Position numbers and translations under genes: made by a program. A stretch of 64,000 nucleotides of DNA from Pontederia crassipes. Taxonomy: Eukaryota > Streptophyta > Magnoliopsida > Commelinales > Pontederiaceae. This document shows, in pieces, positions 12,249 through 24,131 of the stretch. The stretch covers positions 24,254,501-24,318,500 of the forward strand of contig CM060197.1 of the NCBI GenBank assembly GCA_030549335.1, read 5' to 3'. Position 1 is the first letter of the stretch. Every line of letters starts with the position of its first letter. The notes below the pieces were generated by a model. It ran no database searches and had not been told where the DNA came from. It saw only the letters and a program-made list of their open reading frames with translations.

Positions 12249-13079
12249 GTCATGCACGTCAAAAAAAGGATGAATAATAGTGTTCACTCACATAATGGAC
12301 CTATCATGAACACTATAAATAGTTAGAGAACTAATTTGATATGCATCAAAAGTGGGGGACCAAATAGAATCTAGGCAAAGTTAGGGGATATGTAGGAAAA
12401 CTTGGAGGATCATTTCTGAAAGTTATTTAAATAACGTGTCATATAATTTAGCAGGTTATATAAAAACTGGCTTTCCCCAGTATAAAGGATCTCATGTAAT
12501 TTACACGATTTATTTGTTGGGGGAACATTTTGTCACAAACAAGTGCACGTTGGGGAACTAAAACTATATCAAGTAAAAATTTGGGGGCTATTTATGAAAA
12601 TTACTTATGAATTATCTATGTACAAATAAGAGATTTAAGTAACGAGCATAATATGTGAAAACATTGGCATCAATCAATCTATCACAAAATCATTGAAACA
12701 AAAATAGTTTCCAACTAGGATAAACTCCAAACTACATCTAGAACATGCAATCAGTATTGCATTTTCTAGGCGAGCGGAAATTAGGTTTTCAATTGCATAA
12801 CACAAAGACATTGATTTATAGTTTTAAAGGTCCAATTTTCATGTGAAGAGCAAGGCCATTGAATTGAGTCACATAGAACGTACTAGCCGTAGCACATTGA
12901 ATGAAAGTGGTTAGAAAATAACTATTAAGGCGAACAAGAAAGCAAACAAGAATTATAAAAATCTTTGAATAATTAATTATAGGACTTGAGATGTTGGCTT
13001 GTGTAGTACCAATTAGAGACATTATTTTAGAGTTCACTAACTATGAATTATCACGGGTCAATTATTTCTTAGTCTCATG
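12249..13079. other. Intergenic sequence
   Basis: No gene recognised. The minus-strand frame at 12816-13037 lies just downstream of the copia relic and could be its decayed 3' flank. Confidence 0.35.
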
Positions 13080-13395
13080 ATCCAGCAGGGATCCCTTTTG
13101 TGAGATAATGAGTCAACTTGTCTTTTCTAAGCACATGCATCATAGTCACTTCTTTTTTTCACTATATCATGTATATAGTGATATTTTATCTTAATATGTC
13201 TTCTTTTAAAATTGTTTGCTTCACTTTCTATCAAGTTTATTGCGACTTAATTATAATACATCGGTAGTGGTTCCAATATTGAATTGAGCCTTAGTTCCAT
13301 AAGGAAACGTTTGAGCCATACACCTATAAAACTTCTTGTGTGTCTAGACACATATTTATTTCTCGATATTCCAAGAAATAATATCACTTATCTTG
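13080..13395 (-). pseudogene. Ty1/copia RNase H remnant
   Basis: Read on the minus strand across frames, the order of a copia RNase H C-terminus can be followed: a 'KFYRCMAQTF' stretch, 'WLKRFLMELRLN', 'EPLPMYY', 'RRHIKIKYHYIHDIVKK' and 'KDKLTHYLTKGI'. Intact copia elements have equivalents such as WLKRLLMEL, TKHI(x)I(x)YHFIRE and ADILTKPL. Several frame changes and stops separate the blocks. No LTR was linked to it. Confidence 0.65.
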
Positions 13396-14060
13396 TGTTT
13401 TGATCCATATGTTTTGATCTGTTTGATGTTTAGATTTCTTATCTTGTGTTGTTTTATTTTTCTTCACATCTTCAATATTTATTGCCAAATTAAAAATAAA
13501 ATATATTTATTTTTTATATCACTTTTCTTTCTTTTGATTAATTAAAATTTGTACATATTTTTCATCGTGCATTGTGTTGAAAACATTACCAGCTTAACTA
13601 AGTTTCCATTAACCTCAATGTGTATGAATATTTGATTATTATATAATGATTTGTGATGGTCGAGTCACAAAACTGGTGTTAATAATAGACTTGGTTGAGC
13701 TTGTCAAAGAGAAAAAAATGTTATTTTTTTATTGAGAATTAAATATGACATAAAAGTATTTGCTGGATTGGACTCGTGTTTATCTCAAACTTAAAAAAAT
13801 TCAAAAATATATGTTTAATGATAATTGCCCAGCGTTGTTTGCATAGATGGAGTAGTGATTTGGCTTATAGTCTTAAGTGTCAGCATAATCGCTCTTTAAC
13901 AGACTTTGTGCTGGAAACATTATTTCGAGACCATTATTATTTTGGCAACAGAGAGCTGTGTGAATATTATTCTTTTTTCTCACAATATATAATGTAAAGT
14001 ATTTTCTTTTTTCTCACAGAGATCTATTGATGAATAATATATCAGAAGGTTTGGTTACTA
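13396..14060. other. AT-rich intergenic sequence
   Basis: No gene recognised; the 13776-13997 open frame has no known domain. Confidence 0.35.
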
Positions 14061-14069
14061 ATAGAGCGG

Positions 14070-14142
14070 AATGACGCCATATGATCCATGTAGTCGACCC
14101 CACCTAATAGGATAAGACTTTGTTATTGTTGTTGTATATGTT
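14070..14142 (+). mobile_element. RTE-type LINE 3' end fragment
   Basis: Contains ATGATCCATGTAGTCGACCC, then CACCTAATAGGATAAG and a TTG-rich tail (TTTGTTATTGTTGTTG). This is the characteristic 3' end of plant RTE LINEs or SINEs that share it. A second copy of the same tail lies in the copia element at 46.3 kb. Confidence 0.6.
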
Positions 14143-14509
14143 TTAATCTTTTCCATTGTTTTTTTTAAATTAGGTTTTATTCCTTATAAAATCCTACTTG
14201 TGTTGTGTTTAATTTCCCTTTTTATTTATCAATTTTGTTTTTTCCAAACCAATTTAACGAGTTTTGAAATTCTTGTATTTTTTCATAATTGTAAGCTAGC
14301 TATGTGATATTACATGCACTTTATCATTTCTTTATTTTTCTCCACCATTTATATTCCATAAGTTAATTGCTTAAGGTGTCTAATGTTACTCTTCTATGAA
14401 TTATTGCTTGAACATTAGTAGTTTCACAACTTATTTTTTGGAAATTATCTATTATAGAATGACACGTAATTGAGTAATACTAGATTAATCATGAATCCTG
14501 AGTTATCAC

Positions 14510-15930
14510 AACATGGTGCTCCATTTCCCAGGGCAAAGAGGTTATCCAAATAGTCACTAGAATTGGATGCTACAATGATTGGGATTATGTGACAGGAGCA
14601 CCTAGAAGGGTTAATGGTATCTTTTCTCTAGATACATGGAAAAGAATGACAAGCACATTCAATGCTAAGACAAACTAAGAAATATAATGTGAATCATTTA
14701 AAAAATAGATTGAAAGGAGTGAAGAATTTTTTCTTGTTGTGTCAAAATCTTTATAATAAAAGTGGTTGGGAATGGGATTATGAAAAACACATGCCTTTTG
14801 GAGAGGTGGGATGAGGTGATTGAGTTGAGTTGTAAATAGGTAAACAACTTTATTTTTCTTAACATGCCTATGAAGTCTGACTTTGTTTATATTTGATAGA
14901 CAAACAAGAATTATGTAAGGATTAGGGACACTTCTTTTCCTATATTTGAAGATATGATTTTTCTATTTGCGGAGAATATTACTACTAGAAGGCGGTGGGA
15001 CACAATTGCCATGCCTACAGTAGTATGTTATGTATTGATGAGATTGATTTAAATGACACAAACATTAATGATGAACAATAAAATCAAAACCAAAGTCTTG
15101 CTGTTGCACCTAATCCTACCTTGACAATGAATGAATCCTATGATCAGACCACACCTGAAGTTCCTCTCGATAGTCCAGATTCAGTATCTATCATAAAAAA
15201 GATGTAGATATAATTTTGCAGTTCAAGATGGACATAAAAACATTCCATCAAGTGCTTATCAGGACATGATTGATCTAGCCAAACAAGGCAAGATAAGGCT
15301 TGAATGGCTCATGATATTTATCAAAAAGAACAACAATATTTTGGGGAGTTATGTTTTGGTAGGTTACGAGAAAAAGTCTCAAACTTAACTACTGAGCAAG
15401 AGATTGCCATCATAAATTGTTTCAAGGATACATATAATCGTTGGGTTTTTATGATGTGTGATGATGGCACTATAATTCCATGGCTATATAATCAAATTAA
15501 TGAATATTATCACAACATTTCGCCATCAAGCCAACCACAATCGAGCACCTCCCATGCACCTATTGTTGGTGTTACTGATTATTCTTTTGCATTTGGCTCT
15601 ATGTCTACCACTCATTCACTTGGTATTAGTCCTACATTTTTTGGTCTGAGTGAATCTAGTCAATTGTTTGCACATTCAACTACAATTCCAACTAATCAGG
15701 TTCTAACTCATTTGGACAGGCAAGTATTGTGCCATCAGTTGCAACAATTGGGCTCGGTAGAGTGGTATCACATTTTTTATGCACCTAGAGTTAGTGATGA
15801 CAATACTACCCTATTCACATTTGGATCTTGGCAAGGAGCTGACCCATCTGAAATAGGACCCTCATCTCGAACATATAATATGAACCTAGTGAAAAACTTT
15901 TGTGGGTATATAATATCTGCTAGGTATTAA
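14510..15930 (+). pseudogene. Myb/SANT-like ORF of a PIF/Harbinger-type element, degenerate
   Basis: Between 14600 and 14960 pieces of a plant Myb/SANT-like DNA-binding domain appear in shifting frames: 'FSLDTWKRMTSTFNAKT', 'YNVNHLKNRLKGVKNFF', 'SGWEWDYEKHMPFGE' and 'YVRIRDTSFPIFEDMIFLF'. The last open part is a 208-codon frame at 15304-15930 starting near 'RLEWLMAHDIYQ'. It is rich in Ser, Thr and Gln in the middle and has no domain I recognise. PIF/Harbinger elements encode a Myb/SANT protein beside the DDE transposase, and a transposase relic follows directly at 16237, so this is most simply ORF1 of the same dead element. The 15304-15930 frame could still be expressed, but nothing argues for it. 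Confidence 0.6.
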
Positions 15931-16236
15931 ATTTTTTGGGCAAGTTTAATGTGTACTTTTGGTTATGAAATATTAATTAGGTGGTGTAACATGGTTGATT
16001 ATATACAACCAATCAACTTTTTGTTGTGTAACTTGTAAAATTTCTTATCTTAAACTCATGATCGTGTAAATGATCTATGTAAATTGTCACATTTTGACAA
16101 TGCAATGGAAAGTTTATACAAGTACTCTTAATTGCATGTTGTTATCTCGAATTTTTCTGAACTGAAATTTCTTCTTTTTATGTTTGCATATTTGTTTTCA
16201 GACTATTTTTTAGTATCATTCTCTTATCTTGAGTAG

Positions 16237-16800
16237 ATGTATATTACTAATTTGAAGAAATTAGTGGTTGAGGAGGACGGATTTAATCAGCTAGTTGTAT
16301 CAACATTGAACTCAAGTGACATATTTAATATTATGTGCTCAATTTTCAATGTAAAGAGGCCTTGCAGAACTCCACTTTTTTTAGGACATCAATGGATTGC
16401 AGACATGTTAAATGGACATCAACTAGGTGTTTTGATGAGCATCGAGTGTCCACCAACATTCTTGAAACTTGAGGAGTTACTTGCATCGTGGGGCCTGATA
16501 CCTAATACGAGATATATAATTGCAAGATAACAATTGTTGTTTTTCCTACATTGTACAAGTCATAATGTCTCAATTAGAAATATGCCAGAAATATATCAGC
16601 ATTCTGGCAAGACAATCTCATGACATTTTAACAGTGTCCTAAATGTATTTGTGCTTTAAGCAATGAGTTTATTTCAATGCCAAATGGAGATGTAAGTGTT
16701 CAACTACGTGTCCATGGAAATCATCTTTTTTATCCATTTTTTGCAGTACTCTTTTATCTTAACTTGTTGGTATGCTCGTATACCTAGCCTTTTTACATAG
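16237..16800 (+). pseudogene. PIF/Harbinger transposase N-terminal remnant
   Basis: The 97-codon frame 16237-16530 contains 'CRTPLFLGHQWIADMLNGH' and 'FLKLEELLASWGLIPNTRYI'. This pattern heads plant Harbinger-derived (ALP1-like) proteins: a ...LNGxP... segment, then F..LC..L...GLL..TR. After a stop the next conserved block can be followed in other frames (16545-16750): 'SHNVSIRNM', 'QHSGKTIS', 'VHGNHLFYPFFAV'. These resemble GHN..NR, FQHSGETISRHF and the lead-in to the DDE domain. The homology stops at 16800, where an LTR begins, so the catalytic domain is missing. Confidence 0.65.
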
Positions 16801-17599
16801 TTTAACATCCTAAATTAAAAAAAAGGAAGAAAAAAAAAATCGGCCGCACAAGGCCCAAGCCCAGCCGCACATGACCCGCCAAGTCCGTCACATTATTTTA
16901 ACCTAAAAGCAACTAATACACTCTCTCTCCCCCTCACTGGTTCCACTCGGCCGACAGCACCCAAGGAAAAGCAAAAGCCTCCCCCACTGTAGCAGCTACA
17001 GTAATCCGCCAAGCCATCCCTCCTTCCTTCGAAGCTCCTTACGACCAGCCCCTAAGGAAGGCTCCATTTTAGCTACAGTAAGTCACCATGATTTGTCCAT
17101 TGGTCCATAGCAAGCTTTCTTACCTTTACTCTCTCTCTCCATTAGGGTCCTTGAAAAGTTAGAAGGAAAGGAGAGGAAAAATATTAAGGCTTAAGCTTAG
17201 CTAATCAAGGTATGTTGAGGGGATTTAAATCCTTAATCACCTCCCTAATGATGATTGTGTGAATGGATTAGGGCATGAAGAACCAACTTGTGTTCTTGAA
17301 ATGGATGATTAGGGCTTATGCATATTAGTGTTTGTATGTGTCATGTTTATGAAGCTTTATGTTCTAATGCTAATTATGTTTGGAAATATGATGTTCATTG
17401 TTTCTTATGCTAGCTCAAATGAAACGGTTTTATGCTTATGTACATGTATGAACTTAGTATGATTAGATGCTTCATGTGAGAACCTTATGATATTCATGAT
17501 TAAAATGCTAAGAATGCTTAGAAATGTCACATATGATGTTTGGAATCATGTATGTGTTCAATATGTCAATGTATGAAGGATTTGGAATGGAGTGATGTA

Positions 17600-18090
17600 A
17601 AAGTTGTATGTCTGTCGGCCCAGAACGGGCGACCGATAATGTATCGGTCGACCGTTCTGGAGACCATTGTAGTGTAAAACTCTGTCCAACGGTCGACCGG
17701 TTTTATAACGGTCACCCATTTTGGAAGGGTCGGGACATTTTGTGATTAGCGGACGTCCGAGCACATTATTTCGATCGTCCGAAAAGTCAAGTACCGGTCG
17801 ACCGATTTACAAGCGGTCGTCCGATATGTGATGATAAAACAGTCGGGACATTCTGTGATTAGCGGTCGAACTGAAATCCCTTTTCGGTCGTCCGAAAGAT
17901 CCATGAGCGGTCGACCGATTTGATAACGGTCGTCCGATATATCGAGTGTCGCATTCTGTGATTAGCGGACGAACTGAAGTCTGATTTCGGTCGTCCGAAT
18001 GGACCATAACGGTCGACCGATAACCCGATCGGTCGACCGATATCCTACCAATGGTCGACCGATATCCAAAACGGTCGTCCGTTCTGGAGG
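17600..18090. repeat. Array of CGGTCGACCG-like palindromes
   Basis: At least ten copies of CGGTCGACCG or one-base variants (GGTCGTCCG, GGGCGACCG) occur here, interleaved with 'TTCTGTGATTAGCGG'. The same two words, in the opposite orientation, fill the copia LTRs at 43.3 and 51.9 kb. The block is therefore either a copy of that LTR segment or a motif shared between unrelated LTRs. Confidence 0.8.
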
Positions 18091-18255
18091 CTGATTTGCT
18101 ATGATTGAATGACCACACCTAGTATGATTTGAAGTATGTATGACCTTAAATAGGATTAAAATATGTAACATGTATGAATGATTGTATGTATTGATAAAAG
18201 CAAATAAAAGATGGATTGGCGTGAAGGTGACTTGTTGCAATCAAGGAAAGGGGAA

Positions 18256-18432
18256 ATGAGTTCCACCCCAAGCGTGACATTTCTCGGAGAAACGAATTCC
18301 ACCCCAAGCGTGGCGTTTTCATAAGTTTGAGGCGAGTTCCACCCCAAGCGTAGCGTCTCTATTGGGCCTACGCGGAATCAGGAGGCGAGTTCCACCCAAA
18401 GCGTGGCGTCTCTATTGGCATCCCGCGAACCC
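18256..18432 (+). repeat. Four short direct repeats 'GAGTTCCACCCCAAGCGT'
   Basis: Copies near 18257, 18293, 18333 and 18385 read (G/C)GA(G/A)TTCCACCCCAAGCGT followed by GGCG or a variant. The last two are followed by 'CTCTATTGG'. They lie inside the LTR-like block. Role unknown. Confidence 0.85.
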
Positions 18433-19364
18433 AACATGTTGGCCTAGCTAGCCATTTTTCCCTTGAGTTTCAACATGGTTTTCTCAATCAAACAAGATAA
18501 GAAAGTGTCTAAGTAAAGATGAAAGATGAATGATGAATGACTTGGGACACAAAGTAAAGATGTTAAAGAAGTATGATGAAGTATGCACCTATGAGGATGC
18601 CATGTAAATGTCCACTTGTCACATCATATCATGACATGATAAAAGATGCTAAAGTAAAGTAAGACAAGATTATGATATGCATTAGCATGATGATAAGTTA
18701 TGATATGCAAGACTTAAAGATTATGATGTTACTTGTTATCTTATATTGTCATGATGATACGATCACATGTCATGTAGTATGCATAAATAGTTCATAGCAT
18801 GCATATGATTTATGTTCCATGATGATGATATACATATGCCATGACATATAGAGATTATGTTATAATGTCATAGCATGCATGGGCCTCAACGTACTCTAAC
18901 GGGAAAAATTTTTTGCACCCCATGGATCCGTGCAGGTATGGATGAGGTTTAGGTTCGGCGGTGAGAGTCTCTTGACGAAGACATTGCACATGGGCGAGTC
19001 AGGCTATGGCCCAAGTTATCTTTCTTATGTTATGTCATATGTTGAACTCTTGTAAGAGTCTGTTAAGTATGACTTATGGGCCTTATTGAGTCATGTAATT
19101 TACTTGAACTCATTATGTTGTAAGAACTCATTGTTGGGTATACGTTAGAGCCTACTAGGCCCATGGGCCAGATTATGTTATCTTGGATTTTTACTTTAAT
19201 TATCCATGAAGTCTTCCGCTATTATTGATGATTAATATTTTAAGTTAATATATTATATTTTTGCGACAAAGTTTCATAAAATTAGGTCAAAGTCAAGGTC
19301 GAAGTAACGCCATCCAAAGTTCGGCAAAATTTAAAAATTTTGGCCGAATTTTGAGAACGTTACG

Positions 19365-20939
19365 ATTTATAAATTCATTGTGGAATGTGAACTGGAATGA
19401 GAACTTTTGTGATTATTGTAACTCCGATCCGTAAAGATGTAAAATCACCCTTCATATCTAACATCTTTCTCCGAGGGGCATGATCCACATGTGATGATCA
19501 TCATGAGATTTGATTCTTCGAAAGGTGAACGAACTCCTTTTGGCATGATTATTCTTCGAGCCCTTTTCTCACTTTTTTCTAGTGTTTTTTTAAATAAAAA
19601 TCACATCAAAGAGTATATTATTGAATCAAATGAATTGATCATTAAGAATGATGATTATATGACCAAATGAATAAAAATACGATTAAATACAAGTCTAGTT
19701 ATATATTATGGAATGCATGTGTCAACAAACATAGCTCAATTTACATAGATCAAACTCTATTGAAGACCACTATCAAATGATATGAATTTATTGTTTGCCT
19801 ACAATGGTTGAAACTTCAACACATTTTCCATTGTTATGCCCTACCAGATAATCACATAAAGATGAGGACACACCATGTACGAGGTTCATTCATAACTAAA
19901 TTCATGTCAGTTTTTTAAATTATAAAAACTACCTAAAAAAGAAAAATCACCCTCTGGGGGTCAATTTTTTAATAGATTAATAGTTTAAAATATATAATAA
20001 ATTAAAATTAATATAAACATATTTAATTTTGTAACTAAATATATGATATAGTACTAGGACTATTAAATTTGAGTTTCGTAATGTGATAATAACATATTAA
20101 ATTATATAAAAGGTTGTACTAAAATAAAATTTTGATTACTGATGAACTAATTATATAAATAGAAACAGACTCCACGGGCCTCTACGATTTTTCGGGTGGA
20201 GGTCTAATTTGAGCGTATCAACTTTACTATATTAAAAAATATCATAAGTTGTATTCAATTCTCGAATTTTTAATTTTTTGGTTCATTTCTTTTGGGTCGG
20301 ATAATTTTTTTGGATTGGTTTAGTTTGTCTTACATCTTAGTCAGATCTAAACTATAGGTCCCTTAAGAGATAATGAAGTATAAGTTTGAGCTTTTGTAGG
20401 GAGGGTCATCATGGTTCCCATCAAGGCCCTCTTCTTGGGCTCGTCAACAGATGAGTTAATATAAAAAGGTGAGATACCGTTCCTTCCAAGGTTACATCTT
20501 TCTCTTTAGTTATGACCTCATGAATCCTAAACTTATAACTCAACTAATTAAGAAACATAAAACTCTAATGATAAACATAATCCTAATTTAATAACAGTAC
20601 CTAAACAAAGCAAAATAAGAAAAGATGTTCACAACAAATAAATTACAATTATAAGTCCAAACTTTGTACTCGAATAGGAATTCAAGGAGAACATGTTTTT
20701 ATATTATTTTTATTTATGTTCGTTGGAAGCGAAACATAGTAGCAATGACCAAAAGGTGGTTAGCACATATGCCCAACGACATGTCTTATGGATATACTTG
20801 ATCCAATTAGTAGATTCTCTAACTTATAATTTGCATAGAAGGACAATTGTGTACAATTGAATTTTTACAACAATTAAGCGTTATGTATGCTAAAAAATGA
20901 ACTTTATTTTTAGGCTTATATTTAACACTCACATGTAAA
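19365..20939. other. AT-rich intergenic sequence
   Basis: No gene or element boundary seen. Confidence 0.4.
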
Positions 20940-21574
20940 TGTCATGGGGTCATTCTCGAACATCATACTGCATGCAACGATTAGGCGAAAGGGGCACCCA
21001 ACCCAGCCTATTTTCAATTTTCAGCGAAAGTTTTATAGTCGAGATGACTATGCTGAGAGTCGTTCTTATAGGCATTCAATCACGGACATGAGACTCGTCA
21101 TGCGACCGTGGTATTAGCGTATTGAGGCACTAATGTTGTTGCTTAATGTCCGAAGGGGCAGCAAGGTACCATGGGGTATTGAGAAGGGTTATTGATGTGG
21201 GTTGACACCCAACGCTCAAGGCTAGACACTAGATTAAGAAAAGTTTTCTTGTATTATATATGATGAAACATAGAATACATATGGGCCAAAAAGGCACTAC
21301 TGAACTCTTCTCTAATGTATCATAGGTAGAGGAGTCTCAATACAAAATTGAAAATGTAAAAGACATACCTTACATATATCTTGGCCATTTATAAGAATAA
21401 CCTTATAAGATAATGCCCTAAGGATGGATAACTTGATACTCCGCAATATTACGCACTGCGGGACAACTGCATGTGTTCTTTAATTCGGCGTTGAGCGCTG
21501 ATAGCTTTAAATTGAGCAGCACATGTGCCGCGAGTCATTGCACGTCATGTCACAGCAAGATGCCTCATGACATT
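20940..21574 (-). mobile_element. LTR of an old minus-strand retrotransposon (3' LTR)
   Basis: About 525 bp (20940-21465) are repeated in the same orientation at 38114-38628. Both begin TGTCATGGGGTCAT on the plus strand and share 'GGTCGAGATGACTATGCT' (or AGTCGAGATG...), 'AATCACGGACATGA', 'TACCATAGGTAGA' or similar, and 'ATAATGC(C/T)CTAAGGATG'. On the minus strand the copy ends GACCCCATGACA, and a purine tract lies upstream of its start at 21579-21587. This orientation fits a minus-strand element whose 3' LTR this is. The exact start (between 21465 and 21574) is uncertain. Confidence 0.6.
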
Positions 21575-21578
21575 CTCC

Positions 21579-21587
21579 CCACCAAAG
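21579..21587 (-). other. Possible polypurine tract
   Basis: The minus strand reads GGTGGGGAGAATGTCATG here, a purine-rich run directly before a TGTCA start. This is the layout of a PPT and 3' LTR. Confidence 0.4.
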
Positions 21588-23440
21588 TCGATGATGCCCC
21601 TGATGTCATTGTCCGGGCATCTTTAGGATCTTCGTCTTCAATCTTGACGTCTACTTTATCAGCATCATGCAGCACCAGGGATGTTCACGCCGTTTCAAGA
21701 CTCGTTGAGTACTATCTCTAGCCTGCTTCACTTATTGATTTTTCATTCAATATGAGGTCATTACTTGTGCAGTGCCAGTGAAGTCGTCATCTATGCGATC
21801 TGACTTTATCAAGCAACTATCCATCCATCAAGTTTCTGTTGACTTCAAGTTCTCTAGACTTGCATAGTGTCAACTCGTTTGGTTTGGCTTCTTGGGTGAA
21901 ACACTCTTAATGACTTCATGAATAGCTCAGAGAAAGAGTTGCTTCGAGATCGCGGCAAGAGTGTGAAAATAGTGTTGTCATTTCTCAAGTATGACTTGAC
22001 TTAATGTCTTCATGTTGTAGATGGCTGCATCCCTCCGTCGAACACAGAGCGTAGGACCACCTTACCTTTCATGGTCATTTGAAATTTTGATGATTTGAGG
22101 CAGAGTTCTTCGATGTGACGCTTCATAACTTGTCTACTTCGGGTCGATATTATGAGCGACGAGAATCTTCCCACATTTGTTGTGGACTCAATCCATCCTA
22201 ATGTCCTTAGCCTTTGTCTCGATACTGTAGCTTGCTCCTTGCGATTTGAACTTCTCTCCCCCATCATTGCCTTTGTCTGAGGGCTTTGGTGGTATGGCAC
22301 TTGTTTCGGCAAGAGTGATTCGGCAACAACGACTAGAGAGCGGAGGTTGGGACAATCCTGTTGACCCAATTCTGTCCTAGCCCTTTGATGGAGACTGCCA
22401 ACATTGTGTCCTCACCCACCTAGGAACACTGTAGGCGGAGCTCGGTGATCTCTTTCACATCCTCCTCCAATATTTTCTTTTGACTAATGCTGAACAATGC
22501 AATCTTGGCCTCCAGTTCCAGCATGGTAAGGCATACATAGTTGACAAACTACCATCTACATTCATATCATGTCTCAATGGGATCAACATTGCCACATTTC
22601 ACATCATCACAATGGCATCGCCATCTTAATTTGCCACATCTTGTATGATTCTTAGGATATGCCTTCTTTCGATCTTGGACCTCCTTTGAAACTTTGGCAA
22701 CATCTTTGCGTATGGACGGGACGATATCATTGTATTCATTGACGAAGATGATGCATCTTTGATACTCGTCCATCAGTAATTGGAACCAACTGATGACAAA
22801 GATCATGCACCTTAGACATACTTTTCCACCGGATGATGAAGAGTAGAATTCCGGGGCCTTCATTGATTTTCAAGGATGCTCATGAAGACATTCTGCTTGG
22901 GCAAGCGGATTGATGTTAGAGAACTCATAGAAAGAGCTCTCAACTTCAACTCCATCTCCATTCAAGAGGATGGCATTGTTAGTGTGACCCTTGGACTTCG
23001 AAATTTGGAGGATGCTTTAATTACTCGAGGCAGTGACCAAGAGGAAAGGCATGCCTTCCTTCGATTGGCGGTGAAACACTTGACAGCATCATACGGAGGT
23101 TCGCCAAAAGCCCGACGCTCAGACCATTTGGCAATTTGGTCATTGGGGCAGAGGCATCGGTTTGTGTTGCATTTAGCAGGCTTATCCCAACTCTCGATAA
23201 GTGACATTACATCGATCAACGCTTTGCCCCATTTGTAAAAGTCATCTTGACACGTCAGGCAATGCTGACAGCACAATAGGATTCTTGTGAATGATATTTT
23301 ATAGTCGAAAGGGACAATGAACTTTGATGTTTAACATTGGGCCAACTTTTGCCATGGAGTGGTTGAAAACTTCACGTTGTATGACTAGGCATGCGATGTG
23401 ACGTCACAAAATGCCTCCAGATTATCATGGTTGGGCATGA
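21588..23440 (-). pseudogene. Internal region of the old LTR element, possibly gag-like
   Basis: The minus strand has three longer frames (23276-22962, 22863-22567, 22369-22010). The last begins with 'GQQDCPNLRSLVVVAE', which recalls the zinc-knuckle end of some plant Gag proteins (DCPKxxxLxALVAE), but the full CCHC box is not present. No protease, reverse transcriptase or integrase was recognised, so the element may be a non-autonomous type without pol. This reading is weak; the region could also be non-coding. Confidence 0.35.
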
Positions 23441-23449
23441 CGACAGACC

Positions 23450-24131
23450 TTGAATGTGATATGTGTACTTCAAGTTACACAAAGTGCACAAAAATATCAC
23501 GCCAACCAGAAAAATATAAGTACACAAGCAAGTGCAGCCAGAAGAACATATTCAGAAAATCAAAGTAGAGTTGAACCAAGACAAGAACAATACCGCACAA
23601 ATGCATATTGCACAACTTGTGGAAGATATAATTTTGGAAAATGCTCGATATTCACAGGAACTTGCTTTAAATGTGGTCAAAGGGGACACAAGATACAAGA
23701 TTGTCGATTCATGGAAAAGGGTAAAGCTTCACAATCAAGAGTCTCAGATACACAGAGCAAATCATGGGTCAATACATATCTCAATCATGATTGTGTGCCA
23801 TCCAATCATGATTCTGATACGCAGAGTGATCATGGGTCAATATAATCCCAATCATGATTGTGTGCCACCCAATCATGATTCTCAAATACGCAGAGCGATC
23901 ATGGGTCAATACGTGCACGCAGAGCAGCCCCAAATGGCAAATACATCCGATATACGCCTCAAAGGCTTCATGTATATCGAATGCGGTCCCAAAGACCTTT
24001 TTCAAACAGCATGACTAATGAACACATGGAGTTTAACAATATCAAAATACACATGTCATAATCTCATATCATTATCAAATAAAACTTATTTTGACTTCAC
24101 AAGTATTGTTCCCTAAAAATATTTCGAAGGC
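23450..24131 (+). repeat. Duplicated gag zinc-knuckle segment split by an inverted LTR fragment
   Basis: About 250 bp at 23470-23730 (CACAAAGTGCACAAAAATAT ... CFKCGQRGHKIQDC) recur at 24150-24390. Between them, 23740-24120 is the reverse complement of part of the gypsy LTR (29690-30010 in the 28-kb copy). It carries the same 'ATCATGGGTCAATA' repeats and 'CATGTATATCGAATGCG'. The insertion therefore came with a local duplication. The first knuckle (C-x2-C-x4-H-x4-C) is intact. Confidence 0.8.

Larger units (their letters stand above)
16801..19364 (+). mobile_element. Probable solo or truncated Ty3/gypsy LTR
   Basis: The left edge (TTTAACATCCTAAATTAAAA, then a purine run and GGCCCAAGCCC) resembles a decayed TGTAACATCCC-type LTR start. 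The right edge carries 'GTAACGCCATCC', 'AAGTTCGGCAAAATTT' and finally GAGAACGTTACG. The interior is non-coding and has internal repeats. It interrupts the Harbinger relic exactly at its left edge. I could not find a matching TSD, and the first bases are not TG, so the boundaries are approximate. Confidence 0.5.

Noticed and set aside
23781-24005. Minus-strand frame inside gag
   Set aside because: It is the tandem-repeat part of an inverted LTR fragment.
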